This document shows positions 12,901-23,840 of a stretch of DNA of 64,000 bases, in pieces (the first letter of the stretch is position 1; each line of letters begins with the position of its first letter). Source of the stretch: Apostichopus japonicus (lineage: Eukaryota; Echinodermata; Holothuroidea; Aspidochirotida; Stichopodidae); assembly GCF_037975245.1 (NCBI RefSeq), contig NC_092562.1:17497521-17561520 (forward strand). The letters are read 5' to 3'. The notes under the pieces are model-generated. The model was not told the DNA's origin, ran no database searches, and saw only the letters and a program-made list of their open reading frames with translations. The position numbers and the translations under genes were made by a program.

Positions 12901-15900
12901 CTGAATCCCATTTATATTACGCAGAAGAGAGCAGTCCGCCATATAACACATGCCAAACCACGGGACCACACTAATCATTCAAGGTTGTTAAAAACTGATG
13001 ACATTATTCGGGTTAATCTTGCTACATTTGCTTATAAGGCATGGAATGGACTGTTACCAAATGCTTTTAATGACTACTTAATAAGTAACAGTGATGTTCA
13101 TCATTACAATACCAGATTTTCAGGCAATGCACATTATAACAGATATAATTCTACAATGGGGATGTTATCACTAAGGGCACGTACAATCAAAACATGGAAT
13201 TCTCTATCAGACAATATTACAAATAAACCTTCTGCAAAATCATTCAGAAGAAACTTTATTCAAAAAATTATTGCATCTTATTAATTGAACATGTTCATTT
13301 TTTCTTATATATTTTGTTTTCTTTTTCCTTTTCTTTACAGGTAGTCCTCTACTTTGTTAAGCCATCTGAAGGTTTTTTAGAGGACTTCCTATCACATTAT
13401 ATATATTCACGTGATGAAATAAAATAAATCAATCAATCAATTAATCAATAATTGTTTTATCAGTATTACCTTAGATCTACATATATGCTCTCAGCAAAAT
13501 GAGCATGACTAATCCGTTCGATATCATTCATCTGGACAGTAAAATATTTCTGTTCCCAATATTGCTTGGTGTGGTTTATATACGTAATTATTATATTTAC
13601 ATTTTTAATCTGCATTTGTTATTCGATTATATTTAATGTGCTTTTATCAATATTATTTGATGCTTACCAACAGCTGGATTGGTTCCAAGGGGCGAGGGCG
13701 ACGGCCAGTTTCATGCTCCGAGTCACCTTACGAAAGCTGTGAGTACAGTATGAGTGAAATTGTGTAAAATTTATCCCAATTTAGCCTTTTGTTGAACTGA
13801 GATAGTACAATCTTAAGTCACATTTTTTTTTGGGGGGGGGGGGGTTACTAGTAGGTGCCCCCAGTTTAGCTCCTGATATCACCATTTACAATATCAAAAC
13901 CATCAAATTATCTACTTTTTAAAATATTTATATTCAACCTATACATGTACAGGCATATTTTTTTGGTAGGCAACAACGAAACAAATGTCATTGCAAATAA
14001 ACTTAGCTATCCAAAAATGTGGCTTTAAATGATAAAGTAACAATGATTGATTGTATCTACAACATATTTATTTACAAACCAGTTTTCTTGAACTTTGGAA
14101 AGAGTCTTTCTTACTAAATTTATGAGATAATAGTTTTAATCCAGGCAGATTATTTAAAAAACACAAAAAACTATCAGCTATTAGTGTACAGTAGCCTAGT
14201 TACAAGGCTGAAAGTAAGGCTTGGTCAGGGCAAGGCCATTGGGCCTCTTTGTTATAAATTTGGGAGGGCCCCAAGGTCATCAAATAGGGCACCAAGGTCA
14301 AACATTGTTTGGTAGTAGGGCACCAAGGCCAAAAACAATTATGTTGCTGGACAGTCAGAGAAACATCAGTATTAGCTTTATGTGATATTATGAATATGAA
14401 GCAGAACACATAACACATACTATTGGTTGGTTCAATCATGTTTTAACTCTGCTAACATAATGTAAAAATCACTAAGTATGCAAACATATATATGTGACTC
14501 ATAGTTTGATATTAACTGATCTTTATCTTGTGGAAGTTTATTTCGTGGACTTCATTTTGTAAAATGGTTTTATTTATCTACTTGGAATTGCATTCAAGTG
14601 AAAGGGCACAGCTGCCAAATTACAGCCAAAGAATTTGGGCAAGACAGCCGTTGTGACCTTCCACGATGGGTGCTTTTGTAGGCTATCGTGGAGAAATACA
14701 ACAGCCTTTGTTTACTTCCAGCACTGAATTATGTATTTGTCCAGTTGTATCTAGCCTTGTTAACATTGCATACAGATAACAACCAGTATTTTAATTGCAA
14801 CTCTTTGGACCAGGAGACAGCACTCTGCCGAGGTTTTACTACAGAACTTCAAAGTCATAAACTGGGTGACTCTTGAGTGGAGTGGGAATTGGTTATTGTA
14901 AAAAAGACAACTGTTTATAAGAAGGATGATGAAGATTCTGAAAATCTCTTGCTTTTACTTATCCTGTAGGAGTTGAAGATAGCAGAAGATGTGACTCAGT
15001 TCGCTCTTGTTGCCTCAGAGGAAGCCCTCTGTCAAGCCAAATGGAAACCGACATCAGATCAAGATAAACTGGACACAGTAAGCTATTGATTTTGAGTGAA
15101 CAAATGTTGAATATGAGAAAGAAAAAGATCAAAATATAAAATAGAAGAAATAAACAATATAAAAGAGAGAAAAAAATAAAAGCACTCAATCTGAGTAGTT
15201 CTGCAAACTCTTTAGTTGCTTTTTCTTACCTGTCTTAATTCAATTAAATTAGCCCATCTCTAGGGCAAGCTTTTGACCAGTACTTCGATTGTATGCGATG
15301 ACCAAATTTCTGTTTGGACAATCACGTAAGCTTTTGAGATCATCAGGTGAAGGACTTGTTGTTTACATCATATACAGATTGCATTGTAAGTAAATACTGT
15401 ACCTTCAAAATAGTAGATTGGCATCGCCCCATCACCTTGGAGGAACTGAAATTAAACAAAAAATAGTAGTAGGCCGTTGATCCACTCAAAGTTAAATTTT
15501 AATGGCCCAAAGCTGGTGTTCTATTCACCAAACCCAGCTCTCCTGCCATATACACCTTGGTTGTTGTTTTTGCTACCTTTTTTGGGCATCAATATTTGTT
15601 TGGACCATCAAGAAATACAATAAGAATTTTTTGTCCAAGGGATAACCTGAAAGAATCTTTAAATATCTTGTCCAATTGGTTATAATAATGATTCTGTTTT
15701 GTAGGGTATGGCTGTTGGTGTCAGATTACCAGGACTCCAGGAAATTGTTGACACTGGTAGAACACTAGAGACAAAGGTAAGTCATCTGTTTTGTTCCATT
15801 TTTCTTAATGAAAAGAAATGATTTTGATTTGCATCAATCTAGAACATGTAGTGAACAACACTTACTGGTCAGTTATACGTTTATGTGTTTAACAAATAAA

Positions 15901-18900
15901 TAAAGAGTCCAGTCACCAGAGGGCAATATTTGTCACTATGTCAAAGTGTATTTGTTGCCAAACTTCAAAGTAGTCTTACCAAGATATCTTTACAAACAAA
16001 GTAATACCAATATAACAGGACACGTCTTGTCTTTATATACTCTAAGTAATAACTGCCTCCTAATCCGTTCCAAACCCTATTTAAAGAAAACATGCGCAAC
16101 ACGCACCATTCAAACAAATCATGCACCACACACATCCCAAGCAACACGCACAACCGACACACGCATAAACATTGTTAACACCGTCACACACGCACAGTTG
16201 ACGCCAACATTAATTCAATCACACATTACAATGTGATAGAACTTGAATGGATCAGCATGTGTAAGGGAACAAGGAAGGATTTGCAGGTTTTTCTTGTGGG
16301 AGACATTTTGGTTTGTATAAACTTATAGAACTGCAGTCATTTTTGCAGCATAGCCTGCCAAAAGTTGAGACATTCTCTTGTTCTCTCCCCCACCCCCCTT
16401 TATGCCATCCCTGACAATGTCTGTATTTCTTTATAGATTACTGTATCATCATTACCTGTGACAATAAGTTCAGCACATAGTGCAGAAAGAAAAGACTTTA
16501 TTCTCCTCTTCTCTCTCCATGATACCAATTAGTGTCCCCCATTAAGTCACTGTATCATTACCAGTGACATTAGTTTAAAGAACCAGTGACATCCTTTAAT
16601 ATAACCTTTTGTTTTCCATTTGTCTACAGGGGTACCGCAAAGTCAGTCCTTTCTTTGTGCCAAGGATCTTACCTAATCTCACAGCTGGACACATTGGCAT
16701 CAGGTATGGCTTCCAGGTAAGAGTGATGTACACAGAGAAAGGAAGGAATCAGAAGGGGACAATCAAATAATCCCTTCTGCTGTGCTCTCCCATGTGGTTA
16801 TTTGGCCTCTTTCCTATTCAGATCTATAAAGAATCCATGCTTGAGATGTATCGAATGTCTCCCTTCATTAAATCTTCTGTTTTCGTTTAGAAAAAATAAG
16901 ACATGTATTACTTGTTGCCAATTTTTGCTATAATACAAAATCGACAGGTAGAGGTTGTACCCATCGCCCTTACCTCTCCACGATGGTACTACTCCTCTCC
17001 CTCCTCAACAGGGCCCCTTCCCCACCAGATTACTATGTAAACTATATATCTCATAGATCTGTTATGTACACATCTGTCATGACCTATATGAGAACTCTTG
17101 CCCCTCTACATAACGTAGCTGCTCCTTCCATGCACCCCCACCAGGTGAGACCCATCTGCTAACACCACTGGTAGTATCTGGAAGTTTTCTCTAACTGTTT
17201 TTTTATTCCTTTATTCATAGGGACCTAACCACTGTGTGTCGACTGCATGCACCACAGGCTGTCACGCAGTTGGTGATGCCATGAGGTTTATCCGTAATGG
17301 TGATGCCAAAGTCATGGTAGCAGGAGGAGCGGAGGCCTGCATATGTCCGGTAGCGATGGCAGGCTTTTCAAGGTATTAAGAAATGCAAGTGATTGTTTTT
17401 TTCCTCAAGACTAGTATCAGACTTTTCTTCTTCTGTATCTGTCAAAAGGAAGAAAACAAAATCTAACAGATAGAAATGTGAAGATGGCAAAACATCTTTT
17501 TCTTTGCTGAAACCTGTTAAATAGTTATATCTTCACAAGTGATCTGTTTTACCAACAAATTTTATCCTTAACTATTCATAAATATTGTAACTCCAACGAG
17601 CCGTCCCTGAAAAACCCATCATCGCCTACAGACGACCACGCAACCTACGAGACCTTCTTGTACGTGCTGCTGTTCCACCTCTAACTTCTAACCCCACACC
17701 CATTCAGCATGGTACCTTCAAATGTGATCGTACTTCGAGATGCATCGTCTGCAGCCACCACATTGTTGAATCCAATTCCATCACCAGCCACAGCATGCAA
17801 CTCACACACAAGACTAAGGGTCACATCACTTGCACTACCACCAATGTCATCTATCTGATCTCTTGTAGAGTTTGCGGCATCCAGTATGTTGGCGAAACCA
17901 AAACCACCCTCAAGAAGCGATTCTATGGTCACAGATCCACAGTCAACACCATGAAGACTGAGACCCCAGTTGGAGAACATTTTAACCTTCCCAACCATAC
18001 CATTAACGACATGTCCCTACAGGGGATTGAATCCTTAGGTAGCCGTCCTGACCTAGTACGTATCAGCAGAGAGAGGCTCTGGATGCAACGCCTTCGTACC
18101 ATTCAACCTCATGGGCTGAACATTCAGGAAGGACATGACTAACTTTCCTCTGTTCCCTACTCCTTCTCCCCTTTCTCCCTCCCCCCCTTTCACTCTTCCT
18201 CTCACAGCTCTCTTCCCCTCCATTCTTCTTCACACCTTTCTGTCTTTGTCCCTCTCCAGTTTATTCCTTACCCTGTGCCTTTAATCCTCTCTTTGTCCCT
18301 CCACAGTTTATCTCCTTCCTCTCCTCTTCTCCTGTTGCGTTCTACTTATAATCCCCTTTCATCCATCTCATTGTGTTCACCGTGCTCTTTAACCTGTCTG
18401 TATTCTGTGCGTGTTTTTGTCCCCTCTGTTACTGTAACTTGTCATTTAGCCTCTGAAGAAGATCCTGCTAGGATCGAAACGTCAGGCCAACTTACTTTTA
18501 CACATAAATATTGTTATTATTTTGTCAGAAAAAAAATGACTAAGTGAAAGTGTTACATGATAATAACAATGTATTCATGTCATGGTTAAGGATCAAATAA
18601 TAATTTATTATTTATCACAGTTTTGTCTGTGTGGCATGCCTTAGCAAATGTTTCAGCTAGACAATAACTGTCTTTATATTCTCAGAAGTAAATGCTGATA
18701 TAAGGAAACAGATTCGATGGAATTTATGAATATACTTGTTGTGCCCATATGTTAGGATGTTATAGTAATCTTCTACAGTAAACTATATTTAACAGCTCTT
18801 TGGATGATTAACATATAAAAACATGTGACAGCAAAGAATACAAATGTGCTGCCCTCTGAGTAGACATTTAGGATCCTTGGTCAAAAACTTTGATCCCTTA

Positions 18901-21900
18901 TCATTTATATTTCCCAGGGCACGTGCTCTCAGCACCAAGTATAATGACAGACCACAAGAATCTTCCAGACCTTTTGATGCAAGGAGAGATGGTTTTGTGA
19001 TGGCTGAAGGGGCAGCAGTTCTCACATTAGAGGTTTGGTCTGCTAAGGTTAATCTGATCAATCAAAAATAGACATATTTAGATGGTTACAATTGTCAGTC
19101 AACAATTTGCCTGTTGAAATATGGATTTATTTTAGCTACTAGTAGTATGTGTGTCTGCAAGATCAAGGGTAGGGACAGTTTATAGTGGGGGTGGGGGTGG
19201 GGGAGCGGAGGATGGATGTTGCTTAGTGGCAGGATTCCATGATCGATTAGATCAAAGTATTGTTTACTTGTACAAGGCACTTTAGCTCAATTGCCTCTTA
19301 GCAACCAGGTGTATAAACAGGGACTTATGTATATAGCTTGTGTATATAGTTGTGTGCACTGGATTGTGGCTGCATCCTTTGGGATACTCTATAAAGGACC
19401 CATAGATGTGGTGCTGTGTAATGCTCAGACAGCAACGTGCTGAATTGTTCACAGCTTGTGTGTCTTGGTTTGACAGTTTAACCATTGAAAGTTATTTGAC
19501 AGACCTGTCAACCCCTAAATTTGTAAATCTGGAGAGATTTGAAAAGACAAAACCCAGGGGGTTGGTACCTGAAACCAGGAGATTTTACAAACTATTGTAA
19601 AGCCCAGTAAGACTCTGAGTGTTGGAATGTCAGGTATAGGAAAGCCATTGATACAAATAAACAATCAATTTGTAAACTTTAAATTGATAATTTCCTTTCT
19701 TATCTGACTCTTTAAAGCTAACATTTGTCATGTTTTCTCTCACTTAGGAGTGGAATCATGCGGAGAGTAGAGGGGCAAACATTCTAGCAGAGATACTCGG
19801 CTGCGGTCTTTCAGGTGAGGTTGAACAACATTTGTAGCAATAAAAGGAATCTTGTTAGAATAATAGATGATAACAAAGTGCTGTGAATCAAACAGAATAA
19901 ACAAGGACAATGGGATATTTTGCTAGAAACATAAAAAAATCAAAATCACAAGGGAGTCTAATATCAACAAAGCTTTAGTTTCTCAAAAGACTCATCTACA
20001 ACTTTGCCATTTTTTGTACAAAAGAATTTTACTGGTTCCTTTTTTCTATTGGAATATTTACAAATTTATTTGATGGTCACATGTATATTAATTTATTGCA
20101 CAATTATTGTTATATGTGTTTTCTTGTTTCTTTTGAGAACTAAAGTACTCATTTTCAGTATTCTCCCTGTAAAAGTCTAGTTTGATATATGCAGATGCTG
20201 GAAATTCAATGCTAATGGTACCAGTAAATAAAGGACCATATTTCATGTTCTACATTGGTTTACCACTTACAACTTTACATTTAATGTAAACAAATGAGTT
20301 AACCTATGATACATTGTCCTGTGAAGTCTAGTTACTACTGTCCCAAGCTCTGCTAGTTTTGTAAATTAAACTTTTTCCCATCCAATGACAGGTGATGCCA
20401 GTCACATGACCGCCCCTAGGGGAGATGGATTCGGTGCACGACGATGCATGAAGGCTGCCATGAGGGATGCACGTGTCAGAGTCGAGGATGTTGGATATGT
20501 TAATGCTCATGCAACTTCAACACCTCTAGGTAAGGTGAAAGTATTGTAACATTCAGGTAGTGGGTTTGACACCCAATGAAACAGCAGTTACATTCCAGTT
20601 TGATGTTTACCATTTAAAGGGAGTAGTCATTAATAAATGTCAAATATATTAGAAATGTTGAAGTAAGTTTAAAATTCATTGCAATTGTTAACATCAAGAT
20701 CTGATCACATCACAAAGATGGAGGGGGGATGGGGTTATTGGGTTGGAGAGAATCACAGCACTGAGTTAGGGTAGTTTGGTTGGAAAGAGAGTTGTGCCCT
20801 TTATTTGATCAAATTTCCTGTTTGCTTGCTGCAAGTAGTAGTTCTTCCCTCCTGTCCTGCCCTCCAAACTGTTTACTGCTTTAACCAGTGGCTGCACTTG
20901 GTGAATGGATTTCTTAATATTTTGAAGTACTCCATTAAATTTAACAGATTTGAGAAGTCCAATTCATTTCCTGGAAAATTTGCTAGTACTCTAATGAGAG
21001 ACTAAGTTTTTTATGCACCCAATGGGGCAATGATTGGTTATAGAGTTTGAAACATTAACTGTATATTTATTGCTCCCGATGGTACCGTAATAAGTTGTCA
21101 TACATTTTTAAGGGACATTTTACATTTGCAGATTAATTTTTGGTGATTTTGTGAATTACCAGATGAGAAAGATTATAACTCTGGATACTAAACAAATTGA
21201 CCAGAACATGTTCATTAACAATTACATTCAGATTTATATCTCATATTATTGTACAGAAAAAAAACAACATAACATACGGCACAGTAATAAAATAACATAG
21301 TATGAAAATAGTGATTCTGTTAATAAGGCTAGTGACCATAGAACCAAAAAAAAAATAGTGAAGAATGATAAGAATCTCAATTCAACAAAAGATATTTACA
21401 AAATATAAGGAAAGAAAAAAACAGGACAGAGAATAAGCTGAAAAGTAATAAAAAGGAAATAAGAAATAAGAAAGGGATAGAACGCAATCAGCAAAAGAAC
21501 AAATTCACAAGAGATGGCCAGGAAGAAGAGTAGCTCACAAATAATTGCTTAAAATTTTAACCCAATGAACCCAAATGACTGTTGATCTCTTCTAAAAGAA
21601 TGAGGTATCCGAGCAGATTTAACAGAAGGAGAAAGTGGCTGCCACATGGTAATTGTTGAGGTGTAATTTGCCATGCTGATTATTTGTGACAGGTAACTGT
21701 CAAAATATGGTACAAATGGGTATGATCAGTACCAGATTATGCAATGGGAAGATCAGATCAGTGCTTAAGGCCCCCCAAATTCAAGGGGCTTGAAAGGTGA
21801 AGCATCCCCCTGAGGTCACAGACTGCTGTGAACACTGCCAAGAAAGACTTCTAGTTTTGGGTTGTGCATTCACACTTTAATGGGGATGTGGAAAGAATAT

Positions 21901-22900
21901 GGTGCTGAAGGATCACCAGAGGTTGTTAATGTGGCACTGGGTGATAAACAAGTATTTCATCACTTCTCCTACAGGCGATGAAATTGAGAATCAGGCAATC
22001 AAGTCTGTCTTTGGTTCCCATGCCAACAACCTGGCTGTGTCTTCCACCAAAGGAGCGACGGGTCATCTGTTAGGTGCTGCTGGAGCATTAGAAGCAATAT
22101 TCACTGTACTAGCATGTCAACATGTAAGTGATAATAAGCTTAATTATCTTCCGTGTTAAAATATAATTTAAATCTACACTTCTAATTGAGCATCGATTGC
22201 TGGTTGGAGTGTTAGCTCAGTGGTTAGCGCCGGTGCCTTTCAATCATAAGATCCTGAGTTCGAGTCACTCAAAGATTAATTTATGTCGTCCAGTTACAGA
22301 GTTGTTGACAATTGACAATTCATAATCATGGACATTAAATATGAATGTAAGAGACTGACTTCGGTCAGCTTGCGGATGGCTTCTTCGCGAGTTCCTGCTT
22401 GGCGGAGGATCTAAACTACATACATACATACATACATACATACATACATACATACATACATACATACATACATACATACATACATACATACATACATACA
22501 TACATACATACATACATACATACATACATACATACATACATACATACATACATACATACATACATACATACATACATACATACATACATACATACATACA
22601 TACATACACCCATACATACATACATACATACATACATAATCTTTAGTACCACTGTGAAGTTATTTAAACTATTTCTACTCCTCCCTAAAGTATTTTTTTA
22701 TTTTCATCTCCAATTTTCCTCTCTTCCAGGGTCAGCTGCCTCCAACAATTAATCTAGAAGAGACAGACGATGAATTTGATCTGAATTATGTGCCTAATAA
22801 ATCTCAGGTTTGGCTGGGAGATGGTAGACAGATTGGACTCACAAACTCTTTTGGGTTTGGCGGTACCAATGCCTCTTTATGCATTGGAAGCGTCAGATGA
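9795..22900 (+). CDS. OXSM: Mitochondrial 3-oxoacyl-ACP synthase (beta-ketoacyl synthase), 12 exons
   Basis: Condensing enzyme of mitochondrial type II fatty-acid synthesis: it extends acyl-ACP with malonyl-ACP, a pathway that supplies lipoate precursors. Exons: 9795-9939, 11984-12100, 13674-13738, 14970-15077, 15705-15776, 16630-16716, 17221-17372, 18918-19032, 19748-19814, 20392-20529, 21975-22123, 22730-22900. They total 1386 nt, giving 461 residues plus stop; the human protein is 459. All introns are GT-AG and all phases agree. Residues 1 to about 38 are basic, Ser-rich and low in acidic residues, as in a mitochondrial presequence. The synthase fold starts near residue 40 (VGVTGIGVVTPLG). 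The nucleophile is Cys208 in STACTTG. His349 is in NAHATSTP, and Lys381 and His386 are in TKGATGH. The C-terminal [10 protein letters not shown] is present. ATG 9795 is the first in-frame start after a TGA at 9750. Introns carry several retroelements, but coding sequence is undamaged. Confidence 0.96.
10405..11590 (+). pseudogene. CR1-like LINE fragment, 5'-truncated, in OXSM intron 1
   Basis: The frames together read as the C-terminal part of a reverse transcriptase. [14 protein letters not shown] leads into a motif-B block [13 protein letters not shown], where the usual GVPQGS has Gly changed to Trp. Motif C is KFADDTKLY at about 10665-10692. The C-terminal region ends [11 protein letters not shown] before TGA at 11484. 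Frameshifts and stops (for example after 10625 and near 10890 and 11160) make it non-functional. The 3' end carries a short (ACTAA)n tail at about 11570-11587, usual for CR1-type elements. Related copies are at 24335-25290 and 23495-23840. The clade name rests on protein texture only. Confidence 0.85.
11984..12100 (+). CDS. OXSM: OXSM exon 2
   Basis: Completes Gly49 and continues [17 protein letters not shown] through KYEGIPSKV. It starts after a CTTCCAG acceptor and ends at GTAAGA. This is the N-terminal substrate-side region conserved in KAS enzymes (VTPLG, GKSGI). Confidence 0.95.
12190..13452 (+). pseudogene. Second LINE family, 5'-truncated, in OXSM intron 2
   Basis: Around 12372-12490 one frame reads a reverse transcriptase motif-B block [13 protein letters not shown], then YINDI and motif [12 protein letters not shown] frameshift near 12500 moves reading to a frame that stays open to TAA at 13282-13284. 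That frame contains [32 protein letters not shown] and a C-terminal [10 protein letters not shown]. The 3' end has AATAAA-like sequence and an (AATC)n tail at about 13420-13452. The left limit is approximate. It resembles the CR1/L2 group but differs clearly from the CR1-like copy in intron 1. A 3'-end relic of the same family lies at 52390-52495. Confidence 0.85.
13674..13738 (+). CDS. OXSM: OXSM exon 3
   Basis: Encodes [20 protein letters not shown] and KA, matching the VAAYVPRG...GQF region of animal OXSM. Acceptor CAACAG, donor GTGAGT. The short 65-nt exon was too small to stand out as an open frame. Confidence 0.93.
13829..13850. repeat. T/G homopolymer tract
   Basis: A run of T followed by a run of G in OXSM intron 3. 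Low complexity only. Confidence 0.8.
14970..15077 (+). CDS. OXSM: OXSM exon 4
   Basis: Thirty-six codons in phase 0, starting [20 protein letters not shown]. This corresponds to the helical stretch (ATxFAxxAAxEAL) before the GVxxG strand in KAS enzymes. Acceptor CTGTAG, donor GTAAGC. Confidence 0.94.
15705..15776 (+). CDS. OXSM: OXSM exon 5
   Basis: Twenty-four codons starting [20 protein letters not shown]. It is equivalent to the GVAIGxGxxxLxEI segment of the family. Acceptor TTGTAG, donor GTAAGT. Confidence 0.94.
16630..16716 (+). CDS. OXSM: OXSM exon 6
   Basis: Twenty-nine codons from [20 protein letters not shown] to IRYGFQ, the strongly conserved stretch just before the active-site Cys. 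Acceptor CTACAG, donor GTAAGA. Confidence 0.96.
17221..17372 (+). CDS. OXSM: OXSM exon 7 (active-site Cys)
   Basis: Encodes [20 protein letters not shown], with nucleophile Cys208, then the [11 protein letters not shown] strand and MAGFS(R). Acceptor TTCATAG, donor AG-GTATTA. The final Arg codon is split with exon 8. Confidence 0.97.
17585..18540 (+). pseudogene. Penelope-like element 3' fragment with GIY-YIG endonuclease, in OXSM intron 7
   Basis: From about 17618 the frame reads [18 protein letters not shown], then [10 protein letters not shown], then a GIY-YIG-type domain. In that domain VIYLISC and [15 protein letters not shown] correspond to the two Tyr motifs and the catalytic Arg region, and VGEHF follows. 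The frame ends at TGA 18140-18142 after NIQEGHD. This linker plus GIY-YIG arrangement is the C-terminal end of Penelope-like retroelements. The reverse transcriptase part is missing (5' truncation). A pyrimidine-rich 3' UTR follows, and then a hammerhead-like fold at 18449-18487. A 3' relic of the same family lies on the - strand at 49037-49075. Confidence 0.85.
18449..18487 (+). ncRNA. Hammerhead-ribozyme-like motif at the Penelope-like 3' end
   Basis: In order: GCCT (18449-18452), CTGAAGA (18453-18459), a 5-bp stem GATCC/GGATC with loop TGCTA (18461-18475), GAAAC (18476-18480), GTC (18481-18483) and AGGC (18484-18487). GCCT pairs with AGGC as stem I. The conserved CUGANGA, GAAA and NUH parts are all present. 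Stem III would be only AC/GT with no loop, which would need a dimer. One A (18460) is extra between CUGANGA and stem II. Penelope-like elements are known to carry hammerheads; activity here is inference. Confidence 0.4.
18918..19032 (+). CDS. OXSM: OXSM exon 8
   Basis: Completes the split Arg and encodes [20 protein letters not shown] and [18 protein letters not shown]. The PFD-RDGFV-GEGAA block is a KAS hallmark; here the usual MGEG reads MAEG. Acceptor TTCCCAG. The donor GTTTGG is weak but the phase fits. Confidence 0.95.
19748..19814 (+). CDS. OXSM: OXSM exon 9
   Basis: Encodes [20 protein letters not shown] then LS(G), the A-x-RGA-I-AE-xG strand region. Acceptor CACTTAG, donor GTGAGG. 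Confidence 0.95.
20392..20529 (+). CDS. OXSM: OXSM exon 10 (catalytic His349)
   Basis: Encodes (G)[19 protein letters not shown] through [13 protein letters not shown](G). NAHATSTP carries the first catalytic His. DASHMTAP matches the conserved DA-H-TAP segment. Acceptor ATGACAG, donor GTAAGG. Confidence 0.97.
20530..21974 (+). other. OXSM intron 10
   Basis: 1.4 kb, with an A-rich stretch at about 21255-21500. No recognisable element or gene was found. Confidence 0.6.
21975..22123 (+). CDS. OXSM: OXSM exon 11 (Lys381, His386)
   Basis: Encodes (G)[18 protein letters not shown], then [20 protein letters not shown] and [11 protein letters not shown]. It holds the Lys and second catalytic His of the KAS fold. 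Acceptor CCTACAG, donor GTAAGT. Confidence 0.97.
22205..22417 (+). mobile_element. tRNA-derived SINE in OXSM intron 11
   Basis: The head has a consensus A box TTAGCTCAGTGG at about 22213 and a B-box-like GAGTTCGAGTCAC about 50 bp downstream. GCTC and GCGC flank the A-box loop as an imperfect D stem. An unrelated body of about 150 bp follows and ends directly in the (TACA)n tract at 22418. A Pol III head, a body and a short-repeat tail is the SINE plan. It does not fold as an intact tRNA. The family is not identified. Confidence 0.7.
22418..22637 (+). repeat. (TACA)n microsatellite, SINE tail
   Basis: About 55 four-base units with a single CACC interruption near 22607-22610. It lies directly 3' of the SINE body. 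Long Tyr-Ile-His-Thr or Met-Tyr-Val-Cys frames here are artefacts. Confidence 0.97.
22730..22900 (+). CDS. OXSM: OXSM exon 12 (last coding exon)
   Basis: Encodes [32 protein letters not shown], then [20 protein letters not shown] and TGA at 22898-22900. LPPTINL, DLNYVP and [10 protein letters not shown] are the family's C-terminal signatures. Acceptor CTTCCAG. Confidence 0.97.
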   Translation, partial: GQLPPTINLEETDDEFDLNYVPNKSQVWLGDGRQIGLTNSFGFGGTNASLCIGSVR

Positions 22901-23494
22901 CAGTGGTCTATGATTGTTCATGTCTTTGATGGACAAGGGAAAGAACAGACGAAGGCAATTTAAGATGTTAATTCTTGATCTGTCGTGATGAAATATCGAT
23001 GTTCGATGAAAAGTAATATCCAATTAAAGGAATGATTACAGCTATGACTATTTAAATTTTATTAATATGAGATTTAAAGAAGTCAAATGGGAAGATGACT
23101 GATGATATCACCCTTTGATATGTCAAATTTACCACTTTTTACGTTTTTGTTATCAAATTTACAAACCAGTTAAAGCAGAATTTTTGGATGTTCTTGTAGT
23201 CTCACTTAGCATCTGCTTATTCATGAATATAATTGTGCATGCATATGTTAAAATTGTTGTTTTGACATGTATAAGGCCTTTAAATTTGAATTGTTCAAAG
23301 TGTACTTTGTGATGTTGTGTAAGTGCAACATTTTACATATAATCCTGTGTCTTAAACAGTGTTTCATATTCGGTCGCTACTGCAGCAATATTAAAGGCTT
23401 TACTATGCATTGAGCTGCATATCATTGTCAGACATATTACATATATAGTTACCTTTCCAGTCCTTACTCCTGAATTGAACAGCATATTAGGCTA
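22901..23494 (+). other. OXSM 3' UTR and flank
   Basis: No open frame of note. A possible poly(A) signal ATTAAA lies at 23023-23028, 123 nt past the stop; another ATTAAA is near 23390. The transcript end cannot be fixed by eye. Confidence 0.45.
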
Positions 23495-23840
23495 GTTAAG
23501 GTTAGTAGAAAAAGGATCAGGAGGGACACTTAAGTCCCCATCAAGAACCCTATAAGAGAGAAAAAACACAGAAAACACAAACACTTAGACCCGATTACAA
23601 TGCTTAAAGTGCTTGTCCAAAAGTTTTCTTTAATCCATTTTTACTTCTTGCAAGTACAACTTTCTCAGGCAAACCGTTCCACTCATTCACAACCCTATTA
23701 GAAAAAAAAGTTATGCTGAATATTAATTCTACTTTGTAACTTTTGGAGTTAACGTCAATGACCTTTGGTACAACTACTATTAGCAAACATGAAAAAGTCA
23801 GTGAAGGATAAATTGTCAAACCATACAAAATGTAGGAAAC
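23495..23840 (-). pseudogene. CR1-like LINE 3' fragment
   Basis: Read on the - strand, this carries [20 protein letters not shown] and the 3' UTR GGGTTCTTGATGGGGACTTA, ending at a TAGTAGAAAA-like terminus near 23495. It is about 345 bp, severely 5'-truncated and lacks catalytic motifs. Same family as 10405-11590 and 24335-25290. It lies head to head with the 24335 copy, about 500 bp apart. Confidence 0.85.

Noticed and set aside
17681-17998. 105-codon - strand frame
   Set aside because: It is the antisense shadow of the Penelope-like GIY-YIG frame.
19187-19204. G-quadruplex-like GGGGGTGGGGGTGGGGG in OXSM intron 8
   Set aside because: One of many G or C homopolymer-rich spots in the window; no evidence of function.
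22265-22752. Long frames of Tyr-Ile-His-Thr and Met-Tyr-Val-Cys repeats
   Set aside because: They are translations of the (TACA)n microsatellite.
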